From Nannocystis bainbridge (GTDB lineage Bacteria > Myxococcota_A > Polyangia > Nannocystales > Nannocystaceae), in contig NZ_JAQNDL010000003.1 of NCBI RefSeq assembly GCF_028368995.1, forward strand, positions 2,604,001-2,668,000: a stretch of 64,000 nt of DNA. Reading direction: 5' to 3'. The notes beneath the pieces are model-generated. The model worked only from the letters and a program-made list of their open reading frames with translations, did not search any database and was not told the origin of the DNA. A program made the translations under genes and the position numbers. Each line of letters opens with the position of its first letter. Within the stretch, counting starts at the first letter, position 1. Below are positions 8,905-16,645 of this stretch, one piece after another.

Positions 8905-9255
8905 ATGCCGTTCCGCTACGAGGAGCTGGTGACGCCCATGGGCCGGCCTTACGTGCGCGTGCACGTGTCGGGCGACATCGACCTGCGCGATGCCGAGGAG
9001 TACGTGGCCAGGTTCGAGGGCGCGTACCAGCGACGGCGCGTGCTGTCGGTGGTCGCCAGCGGCACCGAGTACTCGGCCAAGGCGCGCAAGCACCTGCTGG
9101 CGATGCGCGAGAGCAGCCCGCACGCGACCGTGACGACCAGCGCGCTGGTGCGGGCGGCGATCCACCTGATGACGCGGTCCGCCGCCGGCGGCACATATCG
9201 CGTGTTCACCGACGAACCCGAGGCGCTGGCCTGGCTCGACGACCAGGAGGCATGA
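8905..9255 (+). CDS. SpoIIAA-like small partner protein A
   Basis: 116 residues. The pattern of a N-terminal beta strand (RYEELVTPMGRPYVRVHVSGDI), a central RRRVLSVVASGTEYSAKARKHL, ALVRAAIHLMTR and a C-terminal YRVFTDEPEALAWLD matches the SpoIIAA-like/SEC14-type fold as I know it, ending in the typical F-x-x-E-x-x-A-L-x-W-L. Starts 2 bp after the upstream STAS gene and ends immediately before the second STAS copy. Predicted cytoplasmic partner of the STAS protein (inference from obligate pairing). Paralogue of 9896-10258. Confidence 0.7.
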   Translation: MPFRYEELVTPMGRPYVRVHVSGDIDLRDAEEYVARFEGAYQRRRVLSVVASGTEYSAKARKHLLAMRESSPHATVTTSALVRAAIHLMTRSAAGGTYRVFTDEPEALAWLDDQEA

Positions 9256-9882
9256 ATGTCGCTGACGATCACCGAGGCGCGCATCAACGGGCTCCTGAAC
9301 ACGCTCGTCACCGCCGCCAGCGGCGACTACGACGTCCGCGTCGCGCTCGAGGAGCACGAGGATCCGTTGCTCGACGTCGAGCTCGGCATCAACTACCTGC
9401 TCGACGAGCTGATCGAGCGCCGGACCCAGAACGAGGCCCAGGAGGAGGAGTTGCTGACGCGCGCGCGCCAGCTCGCGCGCCAGCAGGACGAGCTGGTGCA
9501 GGCGCTCTCGACCCCGGTGATCGCCGTGTGGCCCGGCGTGCTGGCGCTGCCGCTGGTCGGTCGCATCGACGACGCGCGGGCCGCCGTCATCACCGCCACC
9601 CTGCTGGAGCGCATCGCCGCCGAGCGGGCAAGCCACGTCATCCTCGATCTCACCGGCGTCGCCGCGATCGCCGACGCCACCATGCCGGCGCTGCTCCGCA
9701 TGATCCGCGCGATCGGCCTGCTCGGCGCCCGCTGCTTGCTCACTGGCATCCGCGCCGAAGTCGCCCCGCAGATCGTCGCGCTCGGCGGCAACGACCTCCA
9801 CGTCCGCGCCCTCGCGCGACTGTCCGACGCGCTCGCCCTGGTGCTCGCCGACAAGGGCGCGCTCGACCAGCCCCACCGATAG
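9256..9882 (+). CDS. RsbR-like STAS-domain protein B
   Basis: 208 residues, same length and architecture as 8277-8903, with near-identical STAS core (QALSTPVIAVWPGVLALPLVG in both). The variable parts are the N-terminal module and the residue following LDLTGV (AAIADATM here, GAIAGNTM in copy A). The Thr before Met-Pro is kept. ATG 9256 directly follows the upstream stop. Product of a tandem duplication of the two-gene cassette; the divergence at the N-terminus suggests different inputs (inference). Confidence 0.82.
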   Translation: MSLTITEARINGLLNTLVTAASGDYDVRVALEEHEDPLLDVELGINYLLDELIERRTQNEAQEEELLTRARQLARQQDELVQALSTPVIAVWPGVLALPLVGRIDDARAAVITATLLERIAAERASHVILDLTGVAAIADATMPALLRMIRAIGLLGARCLLTGIRAEVAPQIVALGGNDLHVRALARLSDALALVLADKGALDQPHR

Positions 9883-9895
9883 GACCTGACCGCCC

Positions 9896-10258
9896 ATGCC
9901 GTTCGTTTTCGCAGAGGCCACGACCCCGCAGGGCAAACCACTGCTGCGGATCCACGTCCGCGACGAGGTCACGATCACCGACGCCGAGGCGCTCGGCGCC
10001 CGCATCGAGGACGACGGGCCCAACCATCGCTGGCGGATCCTCAGCGTCGTCGAGAAGGGCACCGAATACTCGCCCGCGGCCCGCAGGTACTTCCCCAACC
10101 TGCAGCCCAAGTACGGCGCGATCGCCGTCGCCGTCACCAGCCCGATCGTGCGCGCCGCGATCAACATGATGATGCGGCTGACGGGCCAGGCGCCGAACTT
10201 GCGCCTGTTCTCCAGCGAGGCCGAGGCCCTGGCCTGGCTGGACCAGCTCGAGATCTGA
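9896..10258 (+). CDS. SpoIIAA-like small partner protein B
   Basis: 120 residues, paralogue of 8905-9255: FVFAEATTPQGKPLLRIHVRDEVTI, WRILSVVEKGTEYSPAARRYF, SPIVRAAINMMMRL and LRLFSSEAEALAWLDQLE align throughout. Closes the four-gene cassette, 13 bp after STAS protein B. The pair is more diverged than the STAS proteins, as expected if it carries specificity (inference). Confidence 0.7.
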   Translation: MPFVFAEATTPQGKPLLRIHVRDEVTITDAEALGARIEDDGPNHRWRILSVVEKGTEYSPAARRYFPNLQPKYGAIAVAVTSPIVRAAINMMMRLTGQAPNLRLFSSEAEALAWLDQLEI

Positions 10259-10317
10259 CGCCGGCCTCGGCCCGCGCGCCGATTCGCCCAGCGGCGCGCG
10301 GATCCGCCGCGCCGTGG

Positions 10318-10323
10318 TATAAG
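10318..10323 (+). promoter_or_regulatory. Putative -10 of the glycan operon
   Basis: TATAAG stands out in GC-rich sequence, 17 bp before GTG 10341; the leader would be about ten bases with no clear ribosome binding site. Confidence 0.4.
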
Positions 10324-10340
10324 GTGCGCCGCCCGGGCCC

Positions 10341-11366
10341 GTGAAGCTCATCATCCAGATCCCCTGCCTCAACGAGCGGGAGCACCTGCCGGCGACCTTC
10401 GCCGACCTGCCGCGCGCGCTGCCGGGGATCGACAGCATCGAGGTGCTCGTCATCGACGACGGCAGCACCGACGGCACCGCCGCCGTGGCCGAGCAGATCG
10501 GCGTCCATCATGTGCTGCGGTTCCCCGGCCACCGCGGGCTCGCGGTCGCGTTCCAGGCCGGCGTCGACGCCTGCCTCGCGCTCGGGGCCGACATCATCGT
10601 CAACACCGACGCCGACAATCAGTACCCGGGCGCCGACATCGTCCGCCTGTGCGCGCCGATCCTCGAGGGCCGCGCGGACCTGGTGGTGGGCGACCGGCAG
10701 ACCGACCAGATCCCGCACTTCGGCCCGCTCAAGCGGCTGCTGCAGCGCTGGGGCTCGCGCGTGGTCCGGCGCGCCTCGGGCACGACGGTGCGCGACTCGA
10801 CCAGCGGCTTTCGGGCCATGAACCGGCGGGCCGCCGCCGCGCTGTTCGTGCACAACCGCTTCACCTACACCCTCGAGTCGATCATCCAGGCCGGCGCCGC
10901 CGGCCTCACGATCGCCGACGTCACGATCACCACCAACCCGGAGCTCCGGCGCTCGCGCCTGTTCCGCTCGATGGGCAGCTACGTCCGCCGCAACGGCGCC
11001 GTCATCGTCCGCTCGTACGGCATGTACTGGCCGGTCCAGACCTTCGGCCTGATAAGCCTGCTGCTGCTCGCGTTCGGCCTCGCGCTCGGCGGCCGCTTCA
11101 CCTACTACTACCTGTCCCGTTGGCCAGACGAGAGCGGCCACACCGAGTCGCTGCTGGTCGGCGTCGGCGCGGTCGTGCTGGCCTTTTTGGTCGCGCTGAT
11201 GGCGTTCCTCGGCGACCTCAGCGCCGCCAACCGACGGCTGACCGAGCAGGTGCTGACGCAGGTCCGCGGCCTGTCGGCGGCGCTCGCGGCCCAGCAGGCC
11301 GCGCCGGCCATCGCCGGCCACCGCCGCACCGCCGCCGCCCCGTGGCAGCCGGAGGCGCGCGCGTGA
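10341..11366 (+). CDS. Family 2 glycosyltransferase (polyprenyl-phosphate sugar transferase-like)
   Basis: 341 residues, GTG start. GT-A fold motifs: IQIPCLNERE at the N-terminus, VLVIDDGSTDGT near residues 33-45, NTDADNQYP near 89-97 (the DxD nucleotide-sugar site) and VGDRQTD. The C-terminal third has two hydrophobic helices (about residues 235-255 and 275-300), so it is membrane-anchored, as in dolichol/undecaprenyl-phosphate glycosyltransferases. First gene of a three-gene operon; its stop overlaps the next start as GTGA. Probably loads a sugar on a lipid carrier for surface glycans (inference). Confidence 0.85.
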   Translation: MKLIIQIPCLNEREHLPATFADLPRALPGIDSIEVLVIDDGSTDGTAAVAEQIGVHHVLRFPGHRGLAVAFQAGVDACLALGADIIVNTDADNQYPGADIVRLCAPILEGRADLVVGDRQTDQIPHFGPLKRLLQRWGSRVVRRASGTTVRDSTSGFRAMNRRAAAALFVHNRFTYTLESIIQAGAAGLTIADVTITTNPELRRSRLFRSMGSYVRRNGAVIVRSYGMYWPVQTFGLISLLLLAFGLALGGRFTYYYLSRWPDESGHTESLLVGVGAVVLAFLVALMAFLGDLSAANRRLTEQVLTQVRGLSAALAAQQAAPAIAGHRRTAAAPWQPEARA

Positions 11367-11965
11367 GGGTCGACGCCGGCAACGTCGTCGGCAACGCCGA
11401 GGCCAAGTACGACCACCCCAACCCGATCGCCCGCCGCCTGGTCGCCGGCTTCAAGCGGGCCGTCGGCGACCTGTACCTTCGGACATGTCCCGAGAGCGTG
11501 CTCGAGGTCGGCTGCGGCGAGGGCCTGCTGGCCGACAGCCTGATCCGCCTGCGCCGGCCGGCCTCGTTCGCGGCCTGCGACGTCGACCTCTCGCGGCTCG
11601 CCCCCGACCTCGATCCGCACCTGAACTTTCAGACAGCCTCGATCTATCAGCTGCCGCAGGCCGACCGCAGCGTCGACCTGGTGATCGCCTGCGAGGTGCT
11701 GGAGCACCTCGAGGACCCGGCCGCCGGCCTGCGCGAGCTGGCCCGCGTCGCTCGCCGGGCCGTGCTGATCAGCACCCCGTGGGAGCCGGTGTGGCGCCTG
11801 CTCAACCTCGCCCGCGGCCGCTACGTGCGCGCGCTCGGCAACACCCCCGGGCACATCCAGCACTTCTCGCGGCGGGGCCTGCTGCGGCTGGCCGACACGC
11901 GCCTGCGCGTGGTCGAGGTGCGACGGCCCTTGCCGTGGACGGTGATCCTCGGTGAGCCGCGATGA
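11363..11965 (+). CDS. Class I SAM-dependent methyltransferase
   Basis: 200 residues from GTG 11363, which overlaps the stop of the glycosyltransferase by 4 bp. SAM-binding motif VLEVGCGEGLLADSL near residues 43-57, acidic loop CDVDLSRL, and post-motif LVIACEVLEHLEDP near 105-118. Methyltransferase-11/UbiE-like in size. Within the glycan operon it probably methylates a sugar or lipid-linked intermediate (inference). Its stop overlaps the next ATG as ATGA. A perfect GGACATGTCC (11481-11490) lies just before motif I. Confidence 0.82.
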   Translation: MRVDAGNVVGNAEAKYDHPNPIARRLVAGFKRAVGDLYLRTCPESVLEVGCGEGLLADSLIRLRRPASFAACDVDLSRLAPDLDPHLNFQTASIYQLPQADRSVDLVIACEVLEHLEDPAAGLRELARVARRAVLISTPWEPVWRLLNLARGRYVRALGNTPGHIQHFSRRGLLRLADTRLRVVEVRRPLPWTVILGEPR

Positions 11966-14889
11966 GCGGCGCGGGCTCTCGCGGCCGGCTGCTTCGACTG
12001 GCCGTTCGGACATGGCCCTTCGCGCTGGTCACCGCGCTCGGCCTGTGGCTGCTGTGGCCGGTGCCCGCCGGCGTGATGCCGCTGTCGGCCGATCACACGG
12101 TGCACCTCACGCGCGCCTGGCTCTACGGCCAGCAGCTCGCCGGCGGCCACCTGGTCGGCTGGAGCCCGTTCTGGTTCTTCGGCTTCCCGCTCGGCGAGCT
12201 CTACCCGCCGCTCGGTGACCTGCTGGTCCTCGCCGTCCGCGGGCTCAGCCTCGGCCTGCTCGACTGGGCCCAGGCGTACGCGCTCGCGTTCACCCTCGTG
12301 TTCCTGCTGCAGGGCTGGGCCCTGCTCCGCTGCGGCCGCGCCCTCGGCCTCGGCCCGCTCGCCGGGCTCGTCGCCGCCGCCCTGGCCCTGCTCGACGCGG
12401 GGGCCTACCGCGAGGGCGGGTGGGTCTACACCGTCACTTACGGGGTCTGGCCGCAGGCCCTGGCCACCAGCCTGGCCTACTGGGCCCTCGCCGAGCTGGC
12501 CCTCGCCGCACGTGTCCGCGAGGGCATGTCCCCGGGGACACATCACCGCCACCTCGCCCTCGCCGCCTTCGCCACCGCCGGCGCCGTGCTGGCCCACCCG
12601 ATGAGCCTGCCGATGCTCGCCATGGCCGCCCCGCTGTGGCTGCTCACCGTCGGCTTGCGCGGCCCCGGGGGGCCGCAGGGCCGGAACGATTCGAGCGCGC
12701 CGGGGGTCGCAGGGAGGCCTGTCCCTGCGGCTATCTCGTCCAGCGCAGCCTCGCCTGTCCCTTCGGCCATCTCGGCCTGCGCGAACTCGCCTGTCCCTGC
12801 GGCCATCTCGGCCAGTGCAGCCTCGCCTGTCCTTTCGGCCATCTCCACCGGCTCGCGCTCACCTGTCCCTTCGGCCATCTCGGCCTGCGCGAACTCGCCT
12901 GTCCCTGCGGCCATCTCGGCCAGTGCAGGCTCGCCTGTCCTTTCGGCCATCTCCACCGGCTCGCGCTCACCTGTCCCTTCGGTCAGCCCCATCACCCGCC
13001 GCGAGCGGCTCGCCGGCGCCGCCCTCGACCTCGCGCTGGCGCTCGGCCTCGGCCTCGCGCTGGCCGCCTGGTGGCTGTGGCCGATGAGCGCCCACCGCGG
13101 CTACATGGCCAGCTACGGCTGGCTCTACGCCCCGCTCGACGCCATGGTGCGCATGCTGCGGGCGGGCCAGTGGACCCAGCTCATGGCGCCCGCGGCCGGC
13201 TTCACGGCGCTGCTCGGGCTCGGGATCGCCGCCGTGCGCGGCTCCGGCTTCCTCCGCTTCCTCGCCCTGCTCGCCCTGCTCCACTGGCTGCTCGCCAGCA
13301 CCGACGTGTTCTGGACCCTGCGCCTCGATCGCCTCAGCAGCGGCTTCTCGCACATCCAGTACCAGCGGTTCCTGACGGCCGCCAAGCCGGCCCTGTTCCT
13401 GCTCGCCGGCGCCGTCGTCGGCGGTCTCGCGGTCCTGGCCCGCAGGACATGGTCCAAACGCCCTGCCCTACGAGCCATGTCTATCGGGACAGCCGTCGTC
13501 GCCGCCGCGCTCGTCGCCTGGCTCGCGCGCGACGCCTGGAACCTGGCCCGGCGCCACGGCGTCGGCGTGGTCCAGGTCGAGCGAGTGCCCGGAGATCCCG
13601 CCTTCGAGGCCGCGTACCAGCAGTTCCTCGCGTGGGCCGCGAGCGCCCGCCAGGGCCAGCCCGCGGGCGGGCGGATCGCCGTCCGCACCGACCGCAACGC
13701 CCACTGGTTCATGGACAGCCCGGTCTACACCGGCGCGCCGATCTACAAGCTCGGCTTCACCCCCGGCGACAACTTCGTCCACAAGCCCGAGGCCGGCTCT
13801 TCGCGCATCCTCGACCTCGCCCAGGCCCGCTATCTGCTCACCACCGGCGGCAGCGGGGCCTCGCAGATCGCCAGCTTCGGCCCCCTCCGCGTGTTCGAGC
13901 GCCCCGGCGCCGCCGGCATCGCCCGCGTCGACGGCCCCGGCGAGCTCCGCGTCGAGGCGGCCGACCTGCAGGCCGGCCGCGTGCGCGTGCGCCTGACCGG
14001 CACCGCGCCTGACTCGCGCCTGGTGTTCCACGTCGCCGGCTACCCGCGCTGGGACCTGTCCTTTCAGCCAGGCGACGACGCGCCCGCCGAGTCGGTCCCG
14101 TGGATCGAGGTCCCCGTGGTCGGCGACGGCCCGACCGCCACGCCGGAGCAGCGGCTGCGCGGCGAGCTGCGCGGCGGCAAGGCCCTCGGCGACGACGGCA
14201 GCGAGCCGACGCTGATCGCCGCGCCCGCGCGCGACGGCGTGTTCGAGCTCCACTACGCCCGCTGGCGCTGGTTCGACGCCGCCGGCCTGCTGGCCAGCCT
14301 CGCGGCCCTGATCGCATGTGTCTCTTTGCTCAGGTCGCCGCGCCTGGTCGATCGCCTGGGCCCGCTCGCCCGCCGCCTCGCCCACCCCGCCGTGCTCGCC
14401 GCCCTCGTCGCCGCCGCGCTGCTCGTCGCCGGCCTGCGCTGGCGCGCCGCTGCCGGGCGCGAGCGCCCGCAGGCCAGCGCCCGCCTCGCCGACGGCCGCG
14501 CGACCGCCACGCACGCGCGCAGCGGCCCGCTGAAGACCGACATGTTGATCTTCCCGGCCGTGCTCGCCGACCCGCGCCGCCCCACCGAGGTCGTCTTCGA
14601 GGGCGTCGCCCCCGGGCCCACGCTCGACGCCTGGTTCGCGCTCGACGACGACGACGCCAAGCAGCGCCGCCGCGGCTCCTACCGCGTCCAGGTCGACGCC
14701 CGCGCGCCCGGCAGCCCCGCGTGGACCCCCCTCGCCGACTTCACCGCGGCCCACCGCCCCGATCGCCAGCGCCCACGCATACCTGTCCCCGAGGACATGC
14801 AACGCGCCGCCGACCTCACCGTCCGCATCACCCCCTCGGGCGAAGCACCGCCGAGGTTCGGCTTCGACGTCGTGCTGGCAGATCCGTGA
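11962..14889 (+). CDS. Large polytopic membrane protein with GT-C-like N-terminus and periplasmic C-terminal region
   Basis: 975 residues. Starts with about eight hydrophobic helices including ADHTVHLTRAWLYGQQLAGG and PFWFFGFPLGELYPPLGDLL, which resemble the first loop of YfhO-like or GT-C glycan transferases. After residue 550 come two predicted extracytoplasmic beta-rich stretches (with RVDGPGELRVEAADL and a jelly-roll-like Val/Arg pattern) separated by further helices near residues 775-795 and 815-835. Last gene of the operon. Residues about 253-345 are an expanded 12-residue repeat encoded by 36-bp DNA repeats; this tract looks like a recent insertion between helices. Transferase or flippase role is inferred only. 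Confidence 0.72.
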   Translation: MSGAGSRGRLLRLAVRTWPFALVTALGLWLLWPVPAGVMPLSADHTVHLTRAWLYGQQLAGGHLVGWSPFWFFGFPLGELYPPLGDLLVLAVRGLSLGLLDWAQAYALAFTLVFLLQGWALLRCGRALGLGPLAGLVAAALALLDAGAYREGGWVYTVTYGVWPQALATSLAYWALAELALAARVREGMSPGTHHRHLALAAFATAGAVLAHPMSLPMLAMAAPLWLLTVGLRGPGGPQGRNDSSAPGVAGRPVPAAISSSAASPVPSAISACANSPVPAAISASAASPVLSAISTGSRSPVPSAISACANSPVPAAISASAGSPVLSAISTGSRSPVPSVSPITRRERLAGAALDLALALGLGLALAAWWLWPMSAHRGYMASYGWLYAPLDAMVRMLRAGQWTQLMAPAAGFTALLGLGIAAVRGSGFLRFLALLALLHWLLASTDVFWTLRLDRLSSGFSHIQYQRFLTAAKPALFLLAGAVVGGLAVLARRTWSKRPALRAMSIGTAVVAAALVAWLARDAWNLARRHGVGVVQVERVPGDPAFEAAYQQFLAWAASARQGQPAGGRIAVRTDRNAHWFMDSPVYTGAPIYKLGFTPGDNFVHKPEAGSSRILDLAQARYLLTTGGSGASQIASFGPLRVFERPGAAGIARVDGPGELRVEAADLQAGRVRVRLTGTAPDSRLVFHVAGYPRWDLSFQPGDDAPAESVPWIEVPVVGDGPTATPEQRLRGELRGGKALGDDGSEPTLIAAPARDGVFELHYARWRWFDAAGLLASLAALIACVSLLRSPRLVDRLGPLARRLAHPAVLAALVAAALLVAGLRWRAAAGRERPQASARLADGRATATHARSGPLKTDMLIFPAVLADPRRPTEVVFEGVAPGPTLDAWFALDDDDAKQRRRGSYRVQVDARAPGSPAWTPLADFTAAHRPDRQRPRIPVPEDMQRAADLTVRITPSGEAPPRFGFDVVLADP
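12509..12550. repeat. Three 14-bp repeat units in the membrane-protein gene
   Basis: Units start at 12509, 12523 and 12537 (CACGTGTCCGCGAG, GGCATGTCCCCGGG, GACACATC...). They form GTGTCC/GGACAC-type complementary arms at a strict 14-bp phase. Confidence 0.65.
12718..12996 (+). repeat. 36-bp minisatellite (7 full units plus a partial) with 108-bp higher-order repeat
   Basis: Units begin at 12718, 12754, 12790, 12826, 12862, 12898, 12934 and 12970 (partial). Each starts CCTGTCC(C/T)TNCGGCC. Units 2-4 are repeated almost exactly as units 5-7, giving a 108-bp super-repeat. The unit keeps the reading frame (12 residues, about SPVPSAISACAN). Its first part matches the window-wide 14-bp element. 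Confidence 0.9.
13445..13500. repeat. Four 14-bp repeat units in the membrane-protein gene
   Basis: Units at 13445, 13459, 13473 and 13487: GGACATGGTCCAAA, CGCCCTGCCCTACG, AGCCATGTCTATCG, GGACAGCC.... They keep the 14-bp phase although the second is degenerate. They fall at a cytoplasm-facing loop rich in Arg/Lys. Confidence 0.6.
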
Positions 14890-15554
14890 TTTTTTGTCCG
14901 TTGCAGGCTGTCCTCGAGGACATGTGAAGCTTGCTCCCAGCCCCTCCGACGCAACGACGTAGCTCGCCCCGTTGCGGCCAGCCTGCAAACGAGTAGCCCT
15001 GCCCCGCGCGCCCGCGTGGGCTCCCTCAGCACCTCGACCTCCGCCTGCTCTCGCTCGCTCATGCAATCGCGTGGCGCCCACGCAATCCGGTAGACCTCGA
15101 CTTCGACCTTGCCCGCTCGCGCTCGACCCACGCAATCACGAAGTGACTCGCAAGCCCCTCGACCTCGCCTGCTCTCGCTCCCGTTCACCGCAGACATCAC
15201 GTAGCGCCCGCACAATCCGGCAGTTCCCTCGACCTCGACTGCTCGCGCTTGCCCCCAAGCGATCACGTAGTGCCCACACAATCCGGTAGCCCTCGACCTC
15301 GACTGCCCTCGCTCGCCGACACAATCACGTAGCGCCACTCGATCCGGAGGCCTCACCTGCTCGCGCTCGCACCACGCAATCACATAGTGCCCGCGCAATC
15401 CGGAAGACGCTCGACCTCTTGCACCGCTCGCGCTCGCCCACGCAACCGCGTAGGCGGACTCGGGCCCGCTCACGAGCCTCCCGCAAAGCGGCCCAGGAAC
15501 CGGGCAGCGTCGCTCGGCCTCGCGCACCCTGCCGACTTCCGCTAAGCTGAGAAC
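14890..15554. other. Non-coding, repeat-rich gap
   Basis: No credible gene. It holds a perfect palindrome TGTCCTCGAGGACA (14909-14922), a member of the 14-bp family just after the operon's last stop, then a degenerate tandem array (separate entry) and TAAGCT (15543-15548), the probable -10 of the Uma2 gene. A long minus-strand open frame across the area has repeat-driven, Arg/Cys-rich translation and is rejected. Confidence 0.7.
15047..15455. repeat. Degenerate tandem array, about seven units of 54-70 bp
   Basis: Copies start at about 15047, 15115, 15171, 15241, 15305, 15359 and 15426, each opening with GCTCKCGCTYGC, then CACGCAATCACGTAGYG, CGCAATCCGGTAG and CTCGACCTCGACT. Copies vary by substitutions and indels, unlike a CRISPR. 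No promoter or conserved hairpin links it to a known RNA. Confidence 0.8.
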
Positions 15555-16130
15555 ATGCAGCCCGCCGCCCACGGCGCCACGCTCGCCGACCTGCTCGCCG
15601 TCTCTGACGAGAAGCCCTACTTCGAGTTGCTCGAGGGCGAGTTGAGTCAGAAGGCCGCGCCGCTCTTCAGCCACGGGGACACACAGTTCTCGATCGGCGA
15701 ACAAGTCCGTCGCCACTTCCGCGGCCCACCGGGCGGAGACAAGCTCGGTGGCTGGTGGATCGGCGGCGAAGTGCACGTCGAGCTCGCGCCGAACGAGGTC
15801 GTCGTCCCGGACGTGGTCGGCTGGCGCATCGATCGCCTCCCCGAGCCGCCCGCGGGCTTCCCGGTCAAGAGTCGCCCTGACTGGATCTGTGAGGTCGCCT
15901 CGCCCTCCAGCCCCTCGCGCGACACCGTCCGCAAGCTCCGCATGTACCACCGCGCTGGCGTCCCTCACTACTGGATCGCCGACCCCGATCAGCAGACGCT
16001 CACCGTGTTCCGCTGGCAGCCCGAGGGTTACCTCGTGGTGCTCACCACCCAGCCGCCCGAGCAGGTCCGCCCCGAGCCGTTCGAGGCTGTCGAGTACAGC
16101 GTCGCCGCGCTGCTCGGCGTCGGCGAGTAG
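15555..16130 (+). CDS. Uma2-family (DUF820) putative endonuclease
   Basis: 191 residues. Family features: YFELLEGELSQKAAP near residue 21, W..GGEVHVEL...EVVVPDVVGWR near 73-95, PDWICEVASPSS near 113 and KLRMYHRAGVPHYWIADPDQQTLTVFRW near 130-157. The D...E-V pattern matches the PD-(D/E)XK core of Uma2. The family is common in cyanobacteria and myxobacteria, often in many copies; biological role unsettled. A TAAGCT hexamer ends 6 bp before the ATG, indicating a leaderless mRNA. The last nine codons are duplicated downstream (27-bp repeat). Confidence 0.85.
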   Translation: MQPAAHGATLADLLAVSDEKPYFELLEGELSQKAAPLFSHGDTQFSIGEQVRRHFRGPPGGDKLGGWWIGGEVHVELAPNEVVVPDVVGWRIDRLPEPPAGFPVKSRPDWICEVASPSSPSRDTVRKLRMYHRAGVPHYWIADPDQQTLTVFRWQPEGYLVVLTTQPPEQVRPEPFEAVEYSVAALLGVGE

Positions 16131-16211
16131 GCCGCGCTCTTCAGCGTCGGCAAGGACGCCACGCTGCTCGCCGTCCGCAAGTAGACCGCGCTGCTTGCTG
16201 TCGGCAAGGGC
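16104..16211 (+). repeat. 27-bp tandem repeat (4 copies) spanning the Uma2 stop codon
   Basis: Units 16104-16130, 16131-16157, 16158-16184 and 16185-16211, consensus GCCGCGCTGCTCGGCGTCGG + CAAGKMS. Unit 1 is the C-terminal coding end AALLGVGE-stop; units 1 and 3 carry TAG, units 2 and 4 do not. Frame is kept, so loss of the first stop would extend the protein by two units. Confidence 0.85.
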
Positions 16212-16335
16212 GATGCGCCTCGCGGTCGACCCTCAGCTCCGTCGTCCGGGCGGGCGCCCTGTCGCGCACAGCCGAGCCCGCTGCGAATCCATGGCAGCCG
16301 CGGTGAGCTGGAGACTCTCGAGCGCCCCTCGATAT

Positions 16336-16360
16336 CCTGTCTGAAGGGACAGGTTATTTT
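16336..16360 (+). terminator. Probable intrinsic terminator after the Uma2 gene
   Basis: CCTGTC-tgaagg-GACAGG followed directly by TTATTTTTAAA. The hairpin is itself a pair of the 14-bp repeat units. Confidence 0.55.
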
Positions 16361-16645
16361 TAAAGAATCCCGCTTCCTCCTCCCGGCTCGCCGCCCGCGA
16401 ACTCGAGCGCTGCTGTCGGGCCGCCTGGATGCTCACCGCTCGCCGGCTCGCCTCAAGGCGCGAGTGCGCCCGTGCCGGGCGACGGGCTGGCCGGCGCCTT
16501 CGCGCGAGCCGGGCTGGCCGCTGCCTTCGCGCGGACTGGGCTGGCCCCGCCCGCTGCGGGTGATAGCCTTCTCGGACCGCGATGTCGGCCTTTGCGTCGC
16601 GCCGCGGTTTGCGCGAACCTCTCGAGGCGTCCTCGCCGGAGTCCC
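16361..16645. other. Non-coding gap upstream of the outer-membrane protein gene
   Basis: Contains three short tandem-like Pro/Ala-coding segments (CGGGCTGGCC-type, 16470-16555) but no convincing gene, promoter or RNA. The frame of the next gene is open through it, but the translation is not protein-like. Confidence 0.5.

Noticed and set aside
12420..14012. Plus-strand frame encoding repeated ACPFGHL/ACPCGHL peptides
   Set aside because: These CP-x-GH peptides are only the translation of the 14-bp/36-bp DNA repeats in a wrong frame; the membrane-protein frame has the hydrophobic helices.
15047..15455. CRISPR array
   Set aside because: Units are degenerate along their whole length with variable period, and there are no identical repeats, unique spacers or cas genes.
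14679..15968. Long minus-strand open frame of 429 codons
   Set aside because: It is carried by the tandem array; translation is repetitive Arg/Cys/Gly with no family, and it overlaps the Uma2 gene on the other strand.
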